Counted from the stretch's first letter, positions 17,451-29,052 are shown. The stretch is DNA of 64,000 nt from Vibrio echinoideorum (GCF_024347455.1 NZ_AP025483.1:806001-870000); one strand, 5' to 3'. Translations and numbers: made by a program. The notes: generated from the sequence alone by a model not told the origin.

Positions 17451-18008
17451 GTGATTAACGAAATCAAAAAAGACGCTCAAGAGCGCATGGTAAAAAGTGT
17501 TGATGCACTAAAAAACAGCCTACAAAAAATTCGTACAGGCCGTGCTCACCCGAGCCTACTTTCTGGTCTTACTGTTGAGTACTACGGTGCGCCAACGCCT
17601 TTGACTCAAGTAGCTAACGTTATCGCTGAAGACGCGCGTACACTAGCAATTACAGTGTTTGATAAAACACTGACTCCTCTAGTTGAAAAAGCAATCATGA
17701 CGTCTGACCTAGGTCTAAACCCAATGTCTGCTGGTACGGTTATCCGCGTTCCACTTCCGCCGCTAACGGAAGAGCGTCGTAAAGACCTAGTTAAAATCGT
17801 TCGTGGCGAAGCTGAAGGTGGCCGTGTTGCTATCCGTAACATCCGTCGTGACGCGAATGGCGATCTAAAAGCGCTTCTTAAAGATAAAGAAATCTCAGAA
17901 GACGAAGATCGTAAAGCACAAGATGAAATTCAAAAGCTGACTGACACTGCGGTTAAGAACGTAGATGAAGTTTTAGCAGTTAAAGAAAAAGAGTTGATGG
18001 AAGTTTAA
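17451..18008 (+). CDS. frr: Ribosome recycling factor
   Basis: 185 residues from a GTG at 17451, exactly the E. coli RRF length. I chose GTG because AAGGTG lies at 17440-17445 and the protein then begins (M)[21 protein letters not shown], aligned with the family. A longer frame from 17421 has no ribosome-binding site and would be ten residues too long. RRF with EF-G splits terminated ribosomes. Motifs include [26 protein letters not shown], the interdomain [31 protein letters not shown] and [22 protein letters not shown] terminator follows. Confidence 0.97.
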   Translation: MINEIKKDAQERMVKSVDALKNSLQKIRTGRAHPSLLSGLTVEYYGAPTPLTQVANVIAEDARTLAITVFDKTLTPLVEKAIMTSDLGLNPMSAGTVIRVPLPPLTEERRKDLVKIVRGEAEGGRVAIRNIRRDANGDLKALLKDKEISEDEDRKAQDEIQKLTDTAVKNVDEVLAVKEKELMEV

Positions 18009-18032
18009 TTTTCCATATTCTTTTCTTTCCGG

Positions 18033-18065
18033 AAAAACGCTGTACTCACTGTTCAGCGTTTTTTT
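18033..18065 (+). terminator. Intrinsic terminator after frr
   Basis: aaaaacgctg pairs with cagcgttttt around an 11-base loop, followed by a T-run. Confidence 0.82.
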
Positions 18066-18106
18066 ATGCTACTCTGTTCGACTATTAGAATTTGATTCAC
18101 TCTTTT

Positions 18107-18859
18107 ATGCATAATTCTCAAGCGTTCACAGACTCTCTTCCTAAACACATTGCTATCATTATGGATGGTAATGGTCGCTGGGCAAAAGCTCAGGGCAAGC
18201 CTCGCGTATTTGGCCATAAAAACGGTGTTCAAGCCGTCCGAAAAACCATCTCTTCTGCAGCCAGACTTGGCATTAAAGCCGTGACACTTTTTGCGTTTAG
18301 TAGTGAGAACTGGCGTCGTCCTGAAGAAGAAGTCGGTATCTTGATGGAACTGTTTATTTCAGTCCTTTCGAGTGAAGTAAAAAAACTTCATAAAAATAAT
18401 CTACAGCTTCGTGTTATTGGTGACAAAAGTCGTTTTAATGATCGACTACAAAAGAAGATAGAAGAAGCGGAAGCTTTAACTCGCACCAATACCGGTATGG
18501 TTATTAATATTGCGGCTAACTACGGCGGCAAGTGGGATATTCAGCAAGCTATGACTTCGATTGCTCAACAGGTAAAGTCTGGTGATATTAATGTAGAAGA
18601 CATTGATGAAGCTATGATTACACAACACCTGACTATGGCAGATATCCCTGAAGTCGACCTATTGATCCGCACTAGTGGTGAGTGTCGCATTAGTAACTTT
18701 ATGCTTTGGCAGTTGGCTTACGCCGAAATGTATTTCACTGAACAATTCTGGCCAGACTTTAATGAAGACAGCTTAGTAGAAGCTGTGACTTGGTTTGTAA
18801 ATCGTGAGCGTCGTTTTGGATGCACCGGTGAGCAAATTAAAGCTCTGATGGACAGTTAA
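18107..18859 (+). CDS. uppS: Undecaprenyl diphosphate synthase (cis-prenyltransferase)
   Basis: 250 residues from the ATG at 18107; a TTG five codons earlier is possible but not needed. It makes the C55 lipid carrier precursor for peptidoglycan and O antigen from farnesyl diphosphate and isopentenyl diphosphate. Conserved regions: [20 protein letters not shown] (catalytic Asp and diphosphate-binding), [29 protein letters not shown] and [27 protein letters not shown]. No strong ribosome-binding site is visible. cdsA follows after 15 bases, so the two form an operon. Confidence 0.98.
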   Translation: MHNSQAFTDSLPKHIAIIMDGNGRWAKAQGKPRVFGHKNGVQAVRKTISSAARLGIKAVTLFAFSSENWRRPEEEVGILMELFISVLSSEVKKLHKNNLQLRVIGDKSRFNDRLQKKIEEAEALTRTNTGMVINIAANYGGKWDIQQAMTSIAQQVKSGDINVEDIDEAMITQHLTMADIPEVDLLIRTSGECRISNFMLWQLAYAEMYFTEQFWPDFNEDSLVEAVTWFVNRERRFGCTGEQIKALMDS

Positions 18860-18874
18860 TAAGGATTTCTTGGT

Positions 18875-19717
18875 TTGAAACAACGAATTATTACGGCGTT
18901 GATTTTGGCTCCCCTAGTTATTCTAGGTATTTTTGAGTTATCACTTCCCACGTTTATTCTTTCATTGGCGGTAATCACTCTGCTTGGTTTTTGGGAGTGG
19001 ACTCAGTTTATTGAAAGTAAATCGCGTTATTTGGCATTGATTCCAACGGTTGTGGTCAGTGCTGCAAGCTTTGCTGTTATCCCTTTTGATGCATTTAGTC
19101 TTAATAACCTATCTAGCGTTCACTATGCCATTCTGAGCATCGGTTCAATTTGGTGGGTTATCGCGAGTGGTATGGCTGTGACTTATCCTAAGTCGATGCC
19201 TGCATGGAAAGACTCTTCTATTCTTCGTCACGCATTTGGCGTTCTGACTCTGTTACCATTCTTTTGGAGTGTCGTTATTCTGCGTGCTAATGGTATCGAT
19301 GCTGATCCTTACCATGGTGCAAAGCTCGTAATGTTTGTTTGCTTGCTAGTGTGGGCTGCAGATAGCGGTGCATATTTCTCAGGTAAGATCTTTGGTAAGC
19401 GTAAAATGGCGCCAGCGGTAAGCCCCAATAAGACGATTGAAGGTCTCATTGGTGGAATTATTACTGCGGTGATCGTGGCTTGGATCTTTGCTGACTTGTT
19501 TGATATCCAATTTACAAGTCCTCTTCACATGATTGTTATTACTCTTGTGACCGTCGTTATCTCTGTTCTTGGAGACCTTGTTGAAAGCATGTTTAAGCGT
19601 GTTTCTGGGGTGAAAGACAGTAGTAATCTGATTCCTGGTCATGGTGGTATACTTGATAGAATAGATAGCTTAACGGCTGCATTCCCTGTCTTTGCTCTGC
19701 TTTATTTAGCATTCTAA
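18875..19717 (+). CDS. cdsA: Phosphatidate cytidylyltransferase CdsA
   Basis: 280 residues from a TTG start at 18875, with AAGGAT 15 bases before it. It makes CDP-diacylglycerol from phosphatidic acid and CTP at the inner membrane, the branch point for all phospholipids. Eight or so hydrophobic segments are visible. The family signature lies near the C-terminus: [26 protein letters not shown] (about residues 244-270), and [18 protein letters not shown] with NKTIEG lies in the middle. The start is close to the E. coli one (MLKYRLISAFVLIP type). Confidence 0.97.
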   Translation: MKQRIITALILAPLVILGIFELSLPTFILSLAVITLLGFWEWTQFIESKSRYLALIPTVVVSAASFAVIPFDAFSLNNLSSVHYAILSIGSIWWVIASGMAVTYPKSMPAWKDSSILRHAFGVLTLLPFFWSVVILRANGIDADPYHGAKLVMFVCLLVWAADSGAYFSGKIFGKRKMAPAVSPNKTIEGLIGGIITAVIVAWIFADLFDIQFTSPLHMIVITLVTVVISVLGDLVESMFKRVSGVKDSSNLIPGHGGILDRIDSLTAAFPVFALLYLAF

Positions 19718-19720
19718 TAA

Positions 19721-19743
19721 AAAGGGCAGTGATTCTGCCCTTT
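19721..19743 (+). terminator. Terminator-like hairpin between cdsA and ispC
   Basis: aaagggcag pairs with ctgcccttt around a five-base loop. The T-run after it is short (tttatta), so it may be a weak attenuator inside the operon rather than a full terminator. It ends 25 bases before the ispC ATG. Confidence 0.5.
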
Positions 19744-19767
19744 ATTACATTTCTACGGTCATATGTG

Positions 19768-20976
19768 ATGCGAAATCTAACTATCCTTGGCGCTACCGGC
19801 TCAATTGGTGCAAGTACACTAAAAGTCGTTGAGCAAAACCCAGCTTTATATTCAGTCTTTGCACTGGCTGCGGGTTCAAATGTTGAAAAGATGCTGGCGT
19901 TAGTTGAAAAGTGGCGACCGAATTATGTTGCTATGGCATGCCCAGATGCGGCGTCCCAACTGGCTGAAGTGTTGTCAGTTAATTACCCAGAAATTCAGGT
20001 GCTTTCAGGTTCTGAAGGTATGTGTCAGGTCGCTTCTCTAAAAGAAGTTGATACGGTAATGGCTGCTATTGTTGGTGCTGCCGGTTTACTTCCAACGATG
20101 TCAGCGGTTAAGGCTGGTAAGCGTATTTTGCTTGCGAACAAAGAAGCCTTGGTGATGTCTGGGCAGTTGTTTATTGATGCTGTAGAAAAGTACGGTGCTG
20201 AGCTACTTCCTGTTGACAGTGAACACAATGCTATCTTTCAATGCCTGCCTAAAAACGTACAAACTAATTTAGGCCGTTGTGAGCTTGAAGCTAACGGTAT
20301 TAACCATATTCTTTTGACTGGCTCTGGCGGTCCTTTTCGCTATAGCGACGTTGCAGAACTCGATTCAGTGACCCCTGAGCGTGCCATTGCTCATCCTAAT
20401 TGGTCTATGGGTCCTAAAATCTCGGTCGACTCAGCAACAATGATGAATAAAGGCCTAGAGTATATTGAAGCGAAATGGTTGTTCAATGCTTCTGAAGAAC
20501 AGTTAAAAGTCATTATTCATCCTCAATCTGTTATTCATTCAATGGTGCAGTACAAGGATGGCTCCGTGCTTGCTCAAATGGGCGAGCCTGATATGGCGAC
20601 GCCAATTGCGCTGACCATGTCTTACCCTGAGCGTATTGAAGCGGGTGTTAAGCCTCTGGATTTCACTAAAGTAGGTGAACTTACCTTTTTGGAACCAGAC
20701 TTTAGCCGTTACCCATGTTTAAGATTAGCGATTGAAGCATGCTACCTAGGTCAGCATGCAACCACTGCAATTAACGCTGCAAACGAAATTGCAGTCGATG
20801 CTTTCTTGAACAATCGAGTGAAGTTTACCGATATTGCTGTCATTAACGAACATGTTATGAGCAAAGTATGTGAACAACATAACTCTGAGGGCCTAGATAG
20901 CTTGGAAAGCCTTCTCGAGCTAGATAATATGTCACGTCAAATAGCCATTCAATTTATTAAAGAGCAGCTAACATGA
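19768..20976 (+). CDS. ispC: 1-deoxy-D-xylulose 5-phosphate reductoisomerase
   Basis: 402 residues from the ATG at 19768; a GTG one codon earlier is equally in frame. It converts DXP to 2-C-methylerythritol 4-phosphate with NADPH, the committed step of non-mevalonate isoprenoid synthesis. Motifs: [19 protein letters not shown] (NADPH binding), [26 protein letters not shown] (metal-binding Asp and Glu), [36 protein letters not shown] and [11 protein letters not shown]. The upstream frame extension overlaps the hairpin and is rejected. Its stop overlaps the rseP start (ATGA). Confidence 0.98.
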   Translation: MRNLTILGATGSIGASTLKVVEQNPALYSVFALAAGSNVEKMLALVEKWRPNYVAMACPDAASQLAEVLSVNYPEIQVLSGSEGMCQVASLKEVDTVMAAIVGAAGLLPTMSAVKAGKRILLANKEALVMSGQLFIDAVEKYGAELLPVDSEHNAIFQCLPKNVQTNLGRCELEANGINHILLTGSGGPFRYSDVAELDSVTPERAIAHPNWSMGPKISVDSATMMNKGLEYIEAKWLFNASEEQLKVIIHPQSVIHSMVQYKDGSVLAQMGEPDMATPIALTMSYPERIEAGVKPLDFTKVGELTFLEPDFSRYPCLRLAIEACYLGQHATTAINAANEIAVDAFLNNRVKFTDIAVINEHVMSKVCEQHNSEGLDSLESLLELDNMSRQIAIQFIKEQLT

Positions 20977-22331
20977 GTGGAATCCTGTGGAACTTCGCAT
21001 CTTTTATCGTAGCGCTTGGCATTCTGGTCGCTGTTCATGAGTTTGGACACTTCTGGGTTGCTCGTCGTTGTGGTGTGAAAGTTGAAAAATTCTCGATTGG
21101 TTTTGGTAAATCAATCTGGAGCAAAATTGGTCGTGATGGCACGGAATATAGTCTGTCAATGATTCCACTGGGCGGCTACGTTAAAATGCTCGATGGTCGT
21201 GTTGACGATATCACTGAAGAACAGCAACAATATGCTTTTGACAAGAAGCCGTTGTGGAAACGAACGGCGATTGTAGGTGCTGGCCCAGCATTTAACTTTA
21301 TCTTTGCCGTCTTTGCATATTGGTTGGTGTTTTTGATTGGTGTACCGGCGGTCAAACCCGTTATTGGTGAAGTCACTCCGCAATCTATTGCTGCACAAGC
21401 CGGAATTGAAAGTGGGATGGAACTTAAATCTGTTTCAGGAATCAAAACCGCAGATTGGGAATCCGTTAATATGGGTTTGATATCCCATATTGGTGACCAA
21501 TCCATGACAGTAACGGTTTCTTCTCAAGACGATATCGGCTTTGAACAAAAAATGACATTGGATATTTCAGACTGGTCGTTTAATCCAGAAACTGAATCTG
21601 CAATGACAACGCTTGGTTTTAGGCCTTACTCTCCAGAGATATCGACAGTGCTTGCTCAAGTGATTGACGACGGTGCTGCATACTCTGCAGGGCTAGAAGC
21701 TGGCGATAAAATTATTGAGATTAATGGTCAGTCCATTGAACAGTGGCTGTCGGTTGTTGAGTTAATTCGTGCAAACCCGGAGACATCATTAGACCTAGTC
21801 GTCTTACGAAATGGTCTTGAACAGTCCTTGGTGATGACGCCAAAAAGTCGAGAGCTTTCTGATGGTTCTACAATTGGCTACGCGGGTATTGCTCCAGAAG
21901 TCGCAGAATGGCCAGAAGACTATCGCTTTGAGTTACAATTTGGTGTAATTGAGTCTGTAGGAAAAGCATTTGATAAAACAGGTCAAATCATTGGTTTGAC
22001 GCTGACAATGCTTAAAAAGCTCATCGTTGGTGATGTAGGCTTAAATAACTTGAGTGGCCCTATTTCAATAGCGAAAGGCGCAGGTACAACCGCTGATTAC
22101 GGTCTGGTTTACTTCTTAGGCTTTTTGGCTCTGATTAGTGTTAACTTAGGTATTATTAATTTGGTTCCGCTGCCTATGCTTGATGGCGGACATTTGCTCT
22201 TTTTCGCTATTGAAGCTGTTACTCGCAAACCTGTCCCTGAGAAAATTCAGGAGATTGGATATAGAGTGGGAGGGGCAATCCTCTTCTCTTTGATGGCTCT
22301 GGCAATATTTAATGATTTTACTCGTCTGTAA
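20973..22331 (+). CDS. rseP: Site-2 protease RseP
   Basis: 452-residue inner-membrane metalloprotease that cuts RseA and so releases sigma-E in the envelope stress response. The zinc motif HEFGH is at residues 22-26 in the first transmembrane helix. Two periplasmic PDZ domains occupy about residues 120-310 ([13 protein letters not shown] and [17 protein letters not shown] are their ligand-binding loops). The third zinc ligand is in [15 protein letters not shown] near residue 400. It overlaps ispC by four bases and is followed 48 bases later by bamA. Confidence 0.98.
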   Translation: MSGILWNFASFIVALGILVAVHEFGHFWVARRCGVKVEKFSIGFGKSIWSKIGRDGTEYSLSMIPLGGYVKMLDGRVDDITEEQQQYAFDKKPLWKRTAIVGAGPAFNFIFAVFAYWLVFLIGVPAVKPVIGEVTPQSIAAQAGIESGMELKSVSGIKTADWESVNMGLISHIGDQSMTVTVSSQDDIGFEQKMTLDISDWSFNPETESAMTTLGFRPYSPEISTVLAQVIDDGAAYSAGLEAGDKIIEINGQSIEQWLSVVELIRANPETSLDLVVLRNGLEQSLVMTPKSRELSDGSTIGYAGIAPEVAEWPEDYRFELQFGVIESVGKAFDKTGQIIGLTLTMLKKLIVGDVGLNNLSGPISIAKGAGTTADYGLVYFLGFLALISVNLGIINLVPLPMLDGGHLLFFAIEAVTRKPVPEKIQEIGYRVGGAILFSLMALAIFNDFTRL

Positions 22332-22379
22332 ATGGTTTCTTACAGGCATTGGTAGTAGCAAGGAATAATTAGAATAAGT

Positions 22380-24785
22380 ATGGCGATTAAGCAAATTCTG
22401 TTCGCAAGTCTATTGGCCACTAGTGTGGCTGCGAACGGGGCACAAAACTTTGTGGTTCAAGATATCAAGATCGAAGGTTTACAGCGTGTTGCACTAGGTG
22501 CAGCTCTACTGAAAATGCCAGTGCGTATTGGCGATGAAGTGGATGAAGGCGATGTATCTGAGATCATTCGTGCATTATATGCTTCAGGTAACTTTGAGGA
22601 CGTTAAAGTACTTCGCGATGAGGGTGTATTGGTTGTTCAAGTTAAAGAGCGTCCAACTATCGCAAGCATCTCATTCTCAGGGAATAAAGCGATCAAAGAA
22701 GAACAACTTCAACAAAACCTAGATGCGTCTGGTGTTCGTGAAGGTGAAGCTCTTGACCGTACAACGCTGAGCAACATTGAGAAAGGTCTTGAAGATTTTT
22801 ACTACAGTGTTGGTAAGTACAACGCGACAGTAAAAGCCGTTGTTACGCCTTTGCCGCGTAACCGTTCTGACCTTAAGTTTGTATTTACTGAAGGCGTATC
22901 CGCCAAGATTCAGCAAATCAACTTTATCGGCAACAAAGTTTTCTCTGATGCTGAACTGCTTAGCCGCTTTAACCTAAACGTAGATGTTGCGTGGTGGAAC
23001 TTCCTTGCGGATGAAAAGTATCAGAAGCAAGTATTGGCTGGCGATATTGAAGCACTGAAATCTTACTACCTTGATCGTGGTTACCTTAAGTTTAAGGTTG
23101 ATTCAACACAAGTAGCGATCTCTCCAGACAAGAAAGGCGTTTACATCACGCTTGGTATTGATGAAGGCGAAGCTTACACAGTTAAAGATGTGGCGTTTCG
23201 TGGTGAGTTAATCGGTCGTGAAGCTGATTTTGAAGCATTAGTTCCTTTTGAAGATGGCGATACTTATAACGGTTCTTCGGTGACTTCACTGGAAGAGAAC
23301 GTTAAACGAATTCTTGGTGAAGCAGGTTATGCCTACCCGCAAGTTCGTACTATCCCTGAATTTGATGATGAAACGAAAGAAGTTTCGTTAGTCATTAATG
23401 TAGAAGCGGGCAGTCGTATTTACGTTCGAGATATTCGCTTTACGGGTAACAACTCGACTAAAGATGAAGTATTACGTCGTGAAATGCGTCAGATGGAAGG
23501 TAGCTGGCTTAACTCGAAATCAATAGATACGGGTAAGAGTCGCCTGAACCGTTTAGGTTACTTCGAAACTGTGGACGTACAAACGGTCCGTGTTCCAGGC
23601 AGTGACGACCAAGTTGATTTGGTCTACAACGTTAAAGAAGCGAACTCGGGCAGTATTAACTTTGGTGTTGGTTACGGTACTGAGTCTGGTGTTAGTTTCC
23701 AAGTTGGTTTGCAACAGGATAACTTCGCCGGTTCAGGTAACCGTGTTGGCGTTAGTGCCATGATGAACGATTACCAGAAGAACGTGAGCTTAGACTACCG
23801 TGACCCATACTGGAACCTTGATGGTGTGAGTTTAGGCGGTAAGATCTTCTATAACGAATTCGAAGCATCTGAAGCGGGTATCGTCGACTATACCAACCAA
23901 AGTTATGGTACCAGCCTTACATGGGGTTTCCCTGTGGATGAGCTGAATCGTCTGGAATTTGGTTTTGGTTATACGCACAACAAAATCGGTAACGTTCCGA
24001 CCTATATTCAAGTTGAGCAGTTCGCGAGAAGTATTGACCAATATGGTGACGAACATATCTTAACTGATGATTTCGATATCAATATTTCTTGGACACGTAA
24101 CAATCTTAACCGTGGTTTCTTCCCAACTGAGGGTAACCACCAACGTGCTTTCGCTAAAATAACGGTACCAGGTTCTGATGCCAAGTACTTCAAAGCGCAA
24201 TACGACGTAAAACATTACATCCCGCTGACCAAAAAGCATGAGTTCACTCTATTGATGCGTGGCCGATTAGGCTATGGTAATGGTTATGGTCAAACAGATG
24301 GTAACGATAACTTGTTCCCATTCTATGAAAACTACTATGCGGGTGGTTTCACTACGCTGCGTGGTTTTGGTTCTAACTCGGCAGGTCCAAAAGCCGTTTA
24401 CGGAAGCAGCACGGGTAATAACCCAACTTACAGCTCCGCAACTGATGATTCAGTTGGTGGTAACGCGGTTGCTTTGGCTAGTTTAGAACTGATTGTACCG
24501 ACGCCGTTTGCTTCTGATGAAGCGCGCAGTCAGATTCGAACCAGTGTCTTCTTCGACATGGCAAGTGTATGGGATACCGAGTTCGTAGACCGCAATCAAC
24601 CGAGCAGCGGCAGTCAGTATTACTACGATTATTCTGATCCAACAAATTATCGTTCATCTTATGGTGCCGCTCTTCAATGGATGTCGCCAATGGGCCCACT
24701 GGTTTTCTCTCTAGCGAAACCAATTAAAGTTTACGAAGGTGATGATGAAGAGTTCTTCACATTCACCATTGGTAGAACCTTCTAA
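22380..24785 (+). CDS. bamA: Outer-membrane protein assembly factor BamA
   Basis: 801 residues. It is the central barrel of the BAM complex that inserts outer-membrane proteins. A signal peptide (about residues 1-20, ending VAANGAQ) leads to five POTRA domains (about 22-420; [31 protein letters not shown] opens POTRA 1). The Omp85 barrel begins near 425, with [16 protein letters not shown] carrying the conserved RGF-type motif around residues 658-673. It ends GRTF with C-terminal Phe. The ribosome-binding AAGGA lies at 22360-22364, a long 15 bases before the ATG. The partner lipoprotein BamC is encoded at 61.4 kb. Confidence 0.99.
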   Translation: MAIKQILFASLLATSVAANGAQNFVVQDIKIEGLQRVALGAALLKMPVRIGDEVDEGDVSEIIRALYASGNFEDVKVLRDEGVLVVQVKERPTIASISFSGNKAIKEEQLQQNLDASGVREGEALDRTTLSNIEKGLEDFYYSVGKYNATVKAVVTPLPRNRSDLKFVFTEGVSAKIQQINFIGNKVFSDAELLSRFNLNVDVAWWNFLADEKYQKQVLAGDIEALKSYYLDRGYLKFKVDSTQVAISPDKKGVYITLGIDEGEAYTVKDVAFRGELIGREADFEALVPFEDGDTYNGSSVTSLEENVKRILGEAGYAYPQVRTIPEFDDETKEVSLVINVEAGSRIYVRDIRFTGNNSTKDEVLRREMRQMEGSWLNSKSIDTGKSRLNRLGYFETVDVQTVRVPGSDDQVDLVYNVKEANSGSINFGVGYGTESGVSFQVGLQQDNFAGSGNRVGVSAMMNDYQKNVSLDYRDPYWNLDGVSLGGKIFYNEFEASEAGIVDYTNQSYGTSLTWGFPVDELNRLEFGFGYTHNKIGNVPTYIQVEQFARSIDQYGDEHILTDDFDINISWTRNNLNRGFFPTEGNHQRAFAKITVPGSDAKYFKAQYDVKHYIPLTKKHEFTLLMRGRLGYGNGYGQTDGNDNLFPFYENYYAGGFTTLRGFGSNSAGPKAVYGSSTGNNPTYSSATDDSVGGNAVALASLELIVPTPFASDEARSQIRTSVFFDMASVWDTEFVDRNQPSSGSQYYYDYSDPTNYRSSYGAALQWMSPMGPLVFSLAKPIKVYEGDDEEFFTFTIGRTF

Positions 24786-24803
24786 TATTTAAAGGACAAT
24801 ATT

Positions 24804-25313
24804 TTGAAAAATATGATTAAAGCAGCAGGTTTAGGCCTTGTAGTTATTAGCTCTTCTTTCTTTGCTACTGCTGCAGAAGCTGCACAAAAAGTGGGTTATG
24901 TAAACACTGCACAAGTATTCCAGGCTCTACCTCAGCGTGAAGTTGTTCTTCAAAAAATGCAGGAAGAGTTCAAAGATAAAGCGGCTGAGCTACAAAGCAT
25001 TCAAGCAGAAGCTAAAACTAAGATTGAAAAGCTTAAGCGTGATGGCGAATTGCTAGGCCCTGATGAAGTTGAGAAGCTTCGTATTGAGGTAGGTCAACTA
25101 GACAGCAAATACAAAATCAAAGCTCAAGCACTAGAAAAAGCAAGCCAACGTCGTGAAGCACAAGAGAAGCAGAAGCTGTTCAAAGTGATTCAAGATGCTG
25201 TAACAAAAGTTGCAGAGAAAGAAGGCTACGACATGATTGTTGATATTCAAGCTCTGCAATACGGTAAGCCTGAATACAATATCTCTGAGCAAGTAATTAA
25301 ATCACTGAAATAA
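24804..25313 (+). CDS. skp: Periplasmic chaperone Skp (OmpH)
   Basis: 169 residues from a TTG start with AAAGGA at 24791-24796; a later ATG (24813) is possible but would shorten the signal peptide. Skp is a trimer that holds unfolded outer-membrane proteins in the periplasm for BamA. A signal peptide (about residues 1-26, ATAAEA before AQKVGYV) is followed by long charged helices (residues 40-135, [13 protein letters not shown] and so on) that form the jellyfish tentacles, then the C-terminal part of the trimerisation domain. It lies directly between bamA and lpxD, as usual. Confidence 0.96.
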   Translation: MKNMIKAAGLGLVVISSSFFATAAEAAQKVGYVNTAQVFQALPQREVVLQKMQEEFKDKAAELQSIQAEAKTKIEKLKRDGELLGPDEVEKLRIEVGQLDSKYKIKAQALEKASQRREAQEKQKLFKVIQDAVTKVAEKEGYDMIVDIQALQYGKPEYNISEQVIKSLK

Positions 25314-25318
25314 GTTTT

Positions 25319-26350
25319 ATGAAGAACCTGACTTTAGCCGAATTGGCAACAATTACCGGGGGAGAGTTACACGGAGACGGTACGATTACTGTTTCAGCTG
25401 TTGCCCCTATGGATAAAGCGCAAGAAGGTAACATTACGTTCCTTTCTAACGTTAAGTACAGCAAGCACCTAGGTGACTGTAAAGCATCCGCTATTATGGT
25501 TAAAGAGAGTGAACGTGAACTGTGTAAAACCAATGTAATAGTGGTTAATGACCCTTATGTTGCTTTTGCTAAAGTTGCTCAAGCGTTGGATATTACTCCT
25601 GCACCGGCTTCGGCTATTGAGGCTTCAGCTTCAATTTCAGGTGATGCGACCATTGGACAAAACGTGTCTATTGGTGCAAATGCTGTGATTGAATCTGGTG
25701 TGGTCCTTGGTGATGATGTGATCATTGGTGCTGGTTGTTTTATCGGCAAAAATGCTCAAATTGGCGCTGGTACTAAGCTATGGGCTAATGTCAGCATTTA
25801 TCATGAAGTGGTTATTGGCACCGCGTGTTTGATTCAATCGAGCACAGTGATTGGTTCTGATGGCTTTGGTTATGCGAACGAAAAAGGCGAGTGGGTTAAG
25901 ATCCCTCAAGTTGGTTCGGTTCGCATTGGTAATCGTGTAGAAATTGGTGCATGTACTACTATCGACCGTGGTGCATTAGACGATACAGTCATTGAAGATA
26001 ACGTTATCTTAGATAACCAACTTCAAATTGCTCACAATGTTCACATCGGATATGGTTCAGCGATTGCTGGTGGTACTATTATTGCTGGCAGCACGACGAT
26101 AGGTAAGTACTGTATTATTGGTGGTGGCTGTGTGATTAATGGTCACATTGAAGTTGTCGATGGCGTTACAATCACCGGTATGGGGATGGTAATGCGCAGC
26201 ATCACTGAGAAAGGTATGTATTCCTCTGGTATTCCTTTACAGCCAAACAAAGATTGGCGTAAAACAGCGACGCGTGTTCATCGCATTGATGAAATGAACA
26301 AGCGTCTGAAAACCGTTGAAAAACTTATCGAGAAGAGCGCGGAATCATAA
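25319..26350 (+). CDS. lpxD: UDP-3-O-acyl-glucosamine N-acyltransferase LpxD
   Basis: 343 residues. It adds the second hydroxyacyl chain in lipid A synthesis, using acyl-ACP. Start ATG is six bases after the skp stop. The N-terminal uridine-binding domain (residues 1-100) opens [17 protein letters not shown] left-handed beta helix of hexapeptide repeats follows (about residues 100-295). The catalytic histidine is in [15 protein letters not shown] (about residue 240). A C-terminal helical extension ends [18 protein letters not shown]. Confidence 0.98.
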   Translation: MKNLTLAELATITGGELHGDGTITVSAVAPMDKAQEGNITFLSNVKYSKHLGDCKASAIMVKESERELCKTNVIVVNDPYVAFAKVAQALDITPAPASAIEASASISGDATIGQNVSIGANAVIESGVVLGDDVIIGAGCFIGKNAQIGAGTKLWANVSIYHEVVIGTACLIQSSTVIGSDGFGYANEKGEWVKIPQVGSVRIGNRVEIGACTTIDRGALDDTVIEDNVILDNQLQIAHNVHIGYGSAIAGGTIIAGSTTIGKYCIIGGGCVINGHIEVVDGVTITGMGMVMRSITEKGMYSSGIPLQPNKDWRKTATRVHRIDEMNKRLKTVEKLIEKSAES

Positions 26351-26367
26351 TTCCAGCATTTCTAATA

Positions 26368-26395
26368 AAAGGCTCGCGTACAGCGAGTCTTTTTC
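26368..26395 (+). terminator. Terminator-like hairpin between lpxD and fabZ
   Basis: aaaggctcgc pairs with gcgagtcttt (one G-U pair) around a five-base loop, then TTTT. It probably gives partial termination inside the lipid A operon. Confidence 0.65.
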
Positions 26396-26443
26396 GTTTA
26401 TAATCCTTCTAATTAAATAAAGAATACATATAGGAATACGACT

Positions 26444-26896
26444 TTGACTACTGAACAGACAACGATGAACATTACTGAAATTCAGGAACTATTACCTCAT
26501 CGCTACCCATTCTTAATGGTTGATCGTGTGACTAGCTTTGAAAAAGAAAAAACATTGACCGCGATTAAGAATGTTTCTGTCAATGAACCTCAGTTCACAG
26601 GCCATTTCCCACAACTTCCTGTATTTCCGGGTGTGTTGATTTTAGAAGCAATGGCGCAAGCAACAGGTCTCCTAGCATTTAAATCTTTTGGTGCACCTTC
26701 TGGCAATGAGCTTTACTATTTTGCAAGCGTAGATAAAGCAAAATTCCGTAAGCCAGTTATCCCTGGTGACCAATTAGTTATCGAAGTTGAATTCTTGAAA
26801 GAACGCCGTGGTATCGCATCATTTAATGGCGTAGCTAAAGTTGACGGCGTTGTAGTTTGTTCAGCTGAACTTAAATGTGCTCGTAGAGAGTTTTAA
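26444..26896 (+). CDS. fabZ: 3-hydroxyacyl-ACP dehydratase FabZ
   Basis: 150 residues from a TTG at 26444, seven bases after AGGAA; an ATG at 26465 would give the shorter E. coli-like form. It dehydrates 3-hydroxyacyl-ACP in fatty acid elongation. The hot-dog fold motifs are [14 protein letters not shown] (catalytic His) and [25 protein letters not shown] (catalytic Glu). It sits between the two lipid A acyltransferases LpxD and LpxA, which compete with it for hydroxymyristoyl-ACP. Confidence 0.97.
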   Translation: MTTEQTTMNITEIQELLPHRYPFLMVDRVTSFEKEKTLTAIKNVSVNEPQFTGHFPQLPVFPGVLILEAMAQATGLLAFKSFGAPSGNELYYFASVDKAKFRKPVIPGDQLVIEVEFLKERRGIASFNGVAKVDGVVVCSAELKCARREF

Positions 26897-26897
26897 T

Positions 26898-27686
26898 ATG
26901 ATTCATGAAACAGCGAAAATTCACCCGGCAGCAGTAATCGAAGGTGATGTAACTATCGGTGCTAACGTGACGGTTGGGCCTTTCACTTACATTGCTGGTA
27001 ACGTGACAATTGGTGACGACACTGAAGTGATGTCGCATGTTGTGATCAAAGGTCACACAACCATTGGTAAAGAAAATCGCATCTTTCCACACGCTGTTAT
27101 CGGTGAAGAAAACCAAGATAAGAAATACGGTGGCGAACATACGACAGTAGTGATCGGTGATCGCAACGTGATTCGTGAAGCGGTTCAAATCCACCGTGGC
27201 ACGGTTCAAGATAAAGCAACCACAGTGATTGGTGATGACAACCTACTTTGTGTTAATGCTCACGTAGCACACGATGTTGTTGTTGGTAACCACACTCACA
27301 TCGGTAACAACGCTATCCTTGGTGGTCACGTAACGGTTGGTGACTACGCTGGTGTAATGGCACTTTCTGCGATTCACCCATTCTGTTCAATTGGCGCTTA
27401 TGCTTACATTGGCGGCTGTTCTGCTGTTGTTCAAGATGTACTGCCGTACGTACTTGCACAGGGAAACCATGCGGCGCCATTTGGCCTTAACCTAGTGGGC
27501 TTGAAGCGTAACGGATTTGAGAAACCAGAAATTCGTGCACTACAGAAAGCGTACAAAGAGTTATACCGTTCAGGTAAAACACTTGAAGAAGCTAAAGCAG
27601 CTTTAGTTGAAATGGCGAAAGAGTTTACTTCAGTTGCACCTATGCTAGAAATGCTAGAGAACTCTGAGCGCGGCATTATTCGTTAA
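26898..27686 (+). CDS. lpxA: UDP-N-acetylglucosamine acyltransferase LpxA
   Basis: 262 residues (E. coli 262) from the ATG at 26898, one base after the fabZ stop. A frame extension upstream overlaps fabZ and is rejected. It carries out the first step of lipid A synthesis. Hexapeptide repeats ([24 protein letters not shown]) form the beta helix. The catalytic His is in [22 protein letters not shown] (about residue 125). The C-terminal helical bundle follows from about residue 195 ([26 protein letters not shown]). Confidence 0.98.
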   Translation: MIHETAKIHPAAVIEGDVTIGANVTVGPFTYIAGNVTIGDDTEVMSHVVIKGHTTIGKENRIFPHAVIGEENQDKKYGGEHTTVVIGDRNVIREAVQIHRGTVQDKATTVIGDDNLLCVNAHVAHDVVVGNHTHIGNNAILGGHVTVGDYAGVMALSAIHPFCSIGAYAYIGGCSAVVQDVLPYVLAQGNHAAPFGLNLVGLKRNGFEKPEIRALQKAYKELYRSGKTLEEAKAALVEMAKEFTSVAPMLEMLENSERGIIR

Positions 27687-27754
27687 TACTTGATGTGGTT
27701 ATGTACCAATCAACGTGAGTATGACCAATAATTACTTCATCAGATTGGTATAAC

Positions 27755-27787
27755 AAAAAGATCGCTACTTGTTAGGCGATCTTTTTT
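27755..27787 (+). terminator. Intrinsic terminator between lpxA and lpxB
   Basis: aaaaagatcgc pairs with gcgatcttttt around a ten-base loop with a T-run. lpxB may therefore have its own promoter in the 130-base gap. Confidence 0.78.
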
Positions 27788-27816
27788 GTTTTAGGTAAGA
27801 AGGGAATTGGAAGAAT

Positions 27817-29013
27817 ATGGCACAGCAAGAAACACAAACCAATAACTCGGACTTTGTTTCGAATGAACCACTACGCGTAGGTATCGTTGTCGGAGAACTT
27901 TCTGGTGACACGCTTGGTGAGGGCTTTATTAAAGCGATTAAGTCACAGTACCCGAATGCTGAATTCGTTGGTATTGGTGGGCCAAAAATGAAGGCTCTGG
28001 GTTGTGAATCTCTTTTCGAAATGGAAGAGCTTGCCGTAATGGGGTTAGTGGAAGTGCTGGGCCGTTTGCCTCGCTTGTTAAAAGTGAAAGCGGAGCTGGT
28101 TAAATATTTCACTCAAAACCCGCCAGATGTCTTTGTTGGTATTGATGCTCCTGACTTCAACCTGAGGCTTGAGTTAGATCTTAAGAAAGCAGGTATTAAA
28201 ACCGTTCATTATGTTAGTCCTTCAGTTTGGGCTTGGCGTCCAAAACGTATCTTTAAAATCGACAAGGCAACCGATTTGGTATTGGCCTTTCTACCATTTG
28301 AAAAAGCGTTTTACGATAAGTACAACGTTGCCTGTGAATTTGTTGGCCACACATTGGCAGACGCGATTCCCTTGGAACCAAGTCAAAAAGAAGCTCGTGA
28401 TCTTTTAGGTTTAGAGCAAGACAAGCCGTGGTTAGCTGTATTACCGGGTAGCCGTGGTGGTGAAATGAGTTTGATTGCTCAACCATTTATTGAAACTTGT
28501 CAGCGCATTAAGCAGAAATACCCTGATATCAATTTTGTTGTTGCGCTCGTTAATGAACAGCGTAAAAAACAGTTCACTGAAATTTGGCAATCAACGGCGC
28601 CTGAACTTGAATTCACCTTAGTGGAAGATACTGCGAGAAACGTGATTACAGCTGCCGACTCTGTGCTATTAGCTTCAGGGACCGTCGCTCTTGAGTGTAT
28701 GTTGCTGAAACGTCCGATGGTCGTTGGCTATAAAGTAAATAAGCTGACGGGCTATATTGTGAAGAAGTTGTCGATTACCGAGTTCGTCTCACTGCCTAAC
28801 ATTTTGGCAGGTGAAGAAATCGTAAAAGAACATATCCTTGAAGAGTGTCACCCAGACTTTTTGTTCCCCTCTGTCGATAAGATGCTCTCAGCGGACAACA
28901 GTGCGTTGATCGAGCGCTTTACTGAGATGCATCACTGGATCCGTAAGGATGCGGACAAACAAGCCGCCAACGCTGTCCTGAACCTAATTGATAGACCGTT
29001 TGTTGAAGCGTAA
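27817..29013 (+). CDS. lpxB: Lipid-A-disaccharide synthase LpxB
   Basis: 398 residues. It is a membrane-associated GT-B glycosyltransferase that joins UDP-2,3-diacylglucosamine and lipid X. Motifs: VGIVVGELSGDTLGEGFIKAI, FVGIDAPDFNLRLE, HYVSPSVWAWRPKRIFKID (conserved CDM-type region), LPGSRGGEMSLI, ASGTVALECMLLKRPMVVGYK and VSLPNILAG. The N-terminal 17 residues (MAQQETQTNNSDFVSNE) are an extra hydrophilic lead compared with E. coli. The upstream GAAGGGA is the likely ribosome-binding site. rnhB follows after 39 bases. Confidence 0.97.
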   Translation: MAQQETQTNNSDFVSNEPLRVGIVVGELSGDTLGEGFIKAIKSQYPNAEFVGIGGPKMKALGCESLFEMEELAVMGLVEVLGRLPRLLKVKAELVKYFTQNPPDVFVGIDAPDFNLRLELDLKKAGIKTVHYVSPSVWAWRPKRIFKIDKATDLVLAFLPFEKAFYDKYNVACEFVGHTLADAIPLEPSQKEARDLLGLEQDKPWLAVLPGSRGGEMSLIAQPFIETCQRIKQKYPDINFVVALVNEQRKKQFTEIWQSTAPELEFTLVEDTARNVITAADSVLLASGTVALECMLLKRPMVVGYKVNKLTGYIVKKLSITEFVSLPNILAGEEIVKEHILEECHPDFLFPSVDKMLSADNSALIERFTEMHHWIRKDADKQAANAVLNLIDRPFVEA

Positions 29014-29052
29014 TACGCGCATATAGATTTACAGAGTACTAAGAGAATAATT

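Noticed and set aside
20989..20995. GGAACTT, like a sigma-E -35 element, at the start of rseP
   Set aside because: No matching TCAAA/TCTGA-type -10 at 15-17 bases, and the site is inside coding sequence; I regard it as chance.
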